Shown piece after piece: positions 5,180-5,459 of a stretch of 5,459 nt of DNA. Each line of letters opens with the position of its first letter. The first letter of the stretch is position 1. This DNA comes from JBEKYH01 sp049511115 (GTDB lineage: Bacteria; Planctomycetota; Phycisphaerae; Tepidisphaerales; Tepidisphaeraceae). The translations under genes and the position numbers were made by a program. Where the stretch lies: NCBI GenBank assembly GCA_049511115.1, contig JBEKYH010000365.1, positions 1 to 5,459 on the forward strand. The letters run 5' to 3'. Under the pieces are notes generated by a model. It was not told where the DNA came from. It was given only the letters and a program-made list of their open reading frames with translations, and searched no databases.

Positions 5180-5205
5180 CGAGAAAGAGATTTTGCGAGA
5201 AAGAG
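5180..5205 (+). repeat. 10-bp direct repeat CGAGAAAGAG, two copies
   Basis: CGAGAAAGAG occurs at 5180-5189 and again at 5196-5205 with a 16-bp period, filling most of the 38-nt gap between cdsA and the next gene and running into the Shine-Dalgarno site. It may be a duplicated ribosome-binding region or a chance purine-rich tract. Confidence 0.4.
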
Positions 5206-5216
5206 CGAGGTCCGCA

Positions 5217-5459
5217 ATGAGCATGTACCAACCGTACGAAAAGACCGCGCCATTCAGCGGCGAGACGCGCAAGGCGATGAAGTCCGCCGCCGTGCGGCTT
5301 CGGTCGGCCGGCTACAAGGTGGAAAATCAAAGCGAGGCGCTGGTGACCGCCGTTGTCTCCAACATGGAGAATTGGAATCGATGCCAGGAGGTGCTGCGGA
5401 ATATCATGTCGATCGAATTGCGCGCTGGCAAGAATCAACTGACCGCCCACGCGGAGCTG
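5217..5459 (+). CDS. unrecognised protein, 3'-truncated by window edge
   Basis: An open frame from ATG at 5217 runs 81 codons to the end of the window without a stop. GAGG at 5207-5210, 6 nt before the ATG, is a clear Shine-Dalgarno site, unlike the two genes upstream. A second in-frame ATG lies two codons on. The visible part is soluble-looking: a basic helix around 'TRKAMKSAAVRLRSAGYKVE' (17-36), then 'ALVTAVVSNMENWNRCQEVL' (41-60) and 'IMSIELRAGKNQLTAHAEL' (63-81), which reads as alternating helix and strand. I do not recognise a family. Position 38 nt after cdsA on the same strand suggests co-transcription with uppS and cdsA. Confidence 0.65.
   Translation, partial: MSMYQPYEKTAPFSGETRKAMKSAAVRLRSAGYKVENQSEALVTAVVSNMENWNRCQEVLRNIMSIELRAGKNQLTAHAEL

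Noticed and set aside
4303..5450. Several long minus-strand open frames opposite cdsA and the last gene
   Set aside because: They are His/Gln- or Arg/Pro-rich shadows of high-GC coding sequence and overlap a clear CdsA.

Overview
The window is GC-rich bacterial DNA, gene-dense, with short intergenic gaps. The mix of genes suggests a member of the Planctomycetota or a neighbouring PVC lineage. The hints are an exported HEAT-PDZ protein with the 'DDDDFSVRESA...LLEIG' type of repeat common in planctomycetes, a RAYT-type transposase with a REP-like palindrome, a CdsA with a 'PGFGGLLDIIDS' signature, and weak or absent Shine-Dalgarno sites in front of uppS and cdsA. This placement is inference; there is no rRNA or other marker gene in the window.

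Layout. (1) 1-438, plus strand: the C-terminal part of a REP-associated tyrosine transposase (RAYT), cut off at its 5' side by the window edge. (2) 439-559: a convergent intergenic gap holding a perfect 7-bp-stem palindrome flanked by the tetranucleotide GTAG (minus strand), the classic architecture of a REP element. (3) 560-2282, minus strand, read right to left: an antitoxin of the 'addiction module component' family, a RelE/ParE toxin overlapping it by 4 nt (ATGA), and 20 nt further an exported HEAT-repeat plus PDZ protein. A good sigma70-type promoter for this run lies at 2388-2416. (4) 2283-2537: a divergent intergenic region with promoters in both directions and several small hairpins. 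(5) 2538-3362, plus: Anbu, the ancestral beta-type bacterial proteasome homologue, with its Thr directly after the start Met. (6) 3363-3450: a gap with a heptanucleotide tandem repeat, a small GC hairpin and a promoter set so close to uppS that its mRNA would be nearly leaderless. (7) 3451-5178, plus: uppS and cdsA. (8) 5217 to the window end: the start of an unrecognised gene with a clear Shine-Dalgarno site.

Functionally, uppS and cdsA are the common envelope-lipid pair: UppS makes the C55 undecaprenyl carrier for cell-wall glycan synthesis and CdsA makes CDP-diacylglycerol for phospholipids. Here the pair lies downstream of a solitary Anbu peptidase instead of in the frr-uppS-cdsA-dxr-rseP order seen in many bacteria. 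The toxin-antitoxin pair and the RAYT/REP pair are accessory elements next to these housekeeping genes. I see no CRISPR array, tRNA, rRNA or phage genes. The best leads are the RAYT/REP pairing, the solitary Anbu, and the shared TACA(C/G)T...CCCGCG element immediately upstream of both uppS and cdsA.
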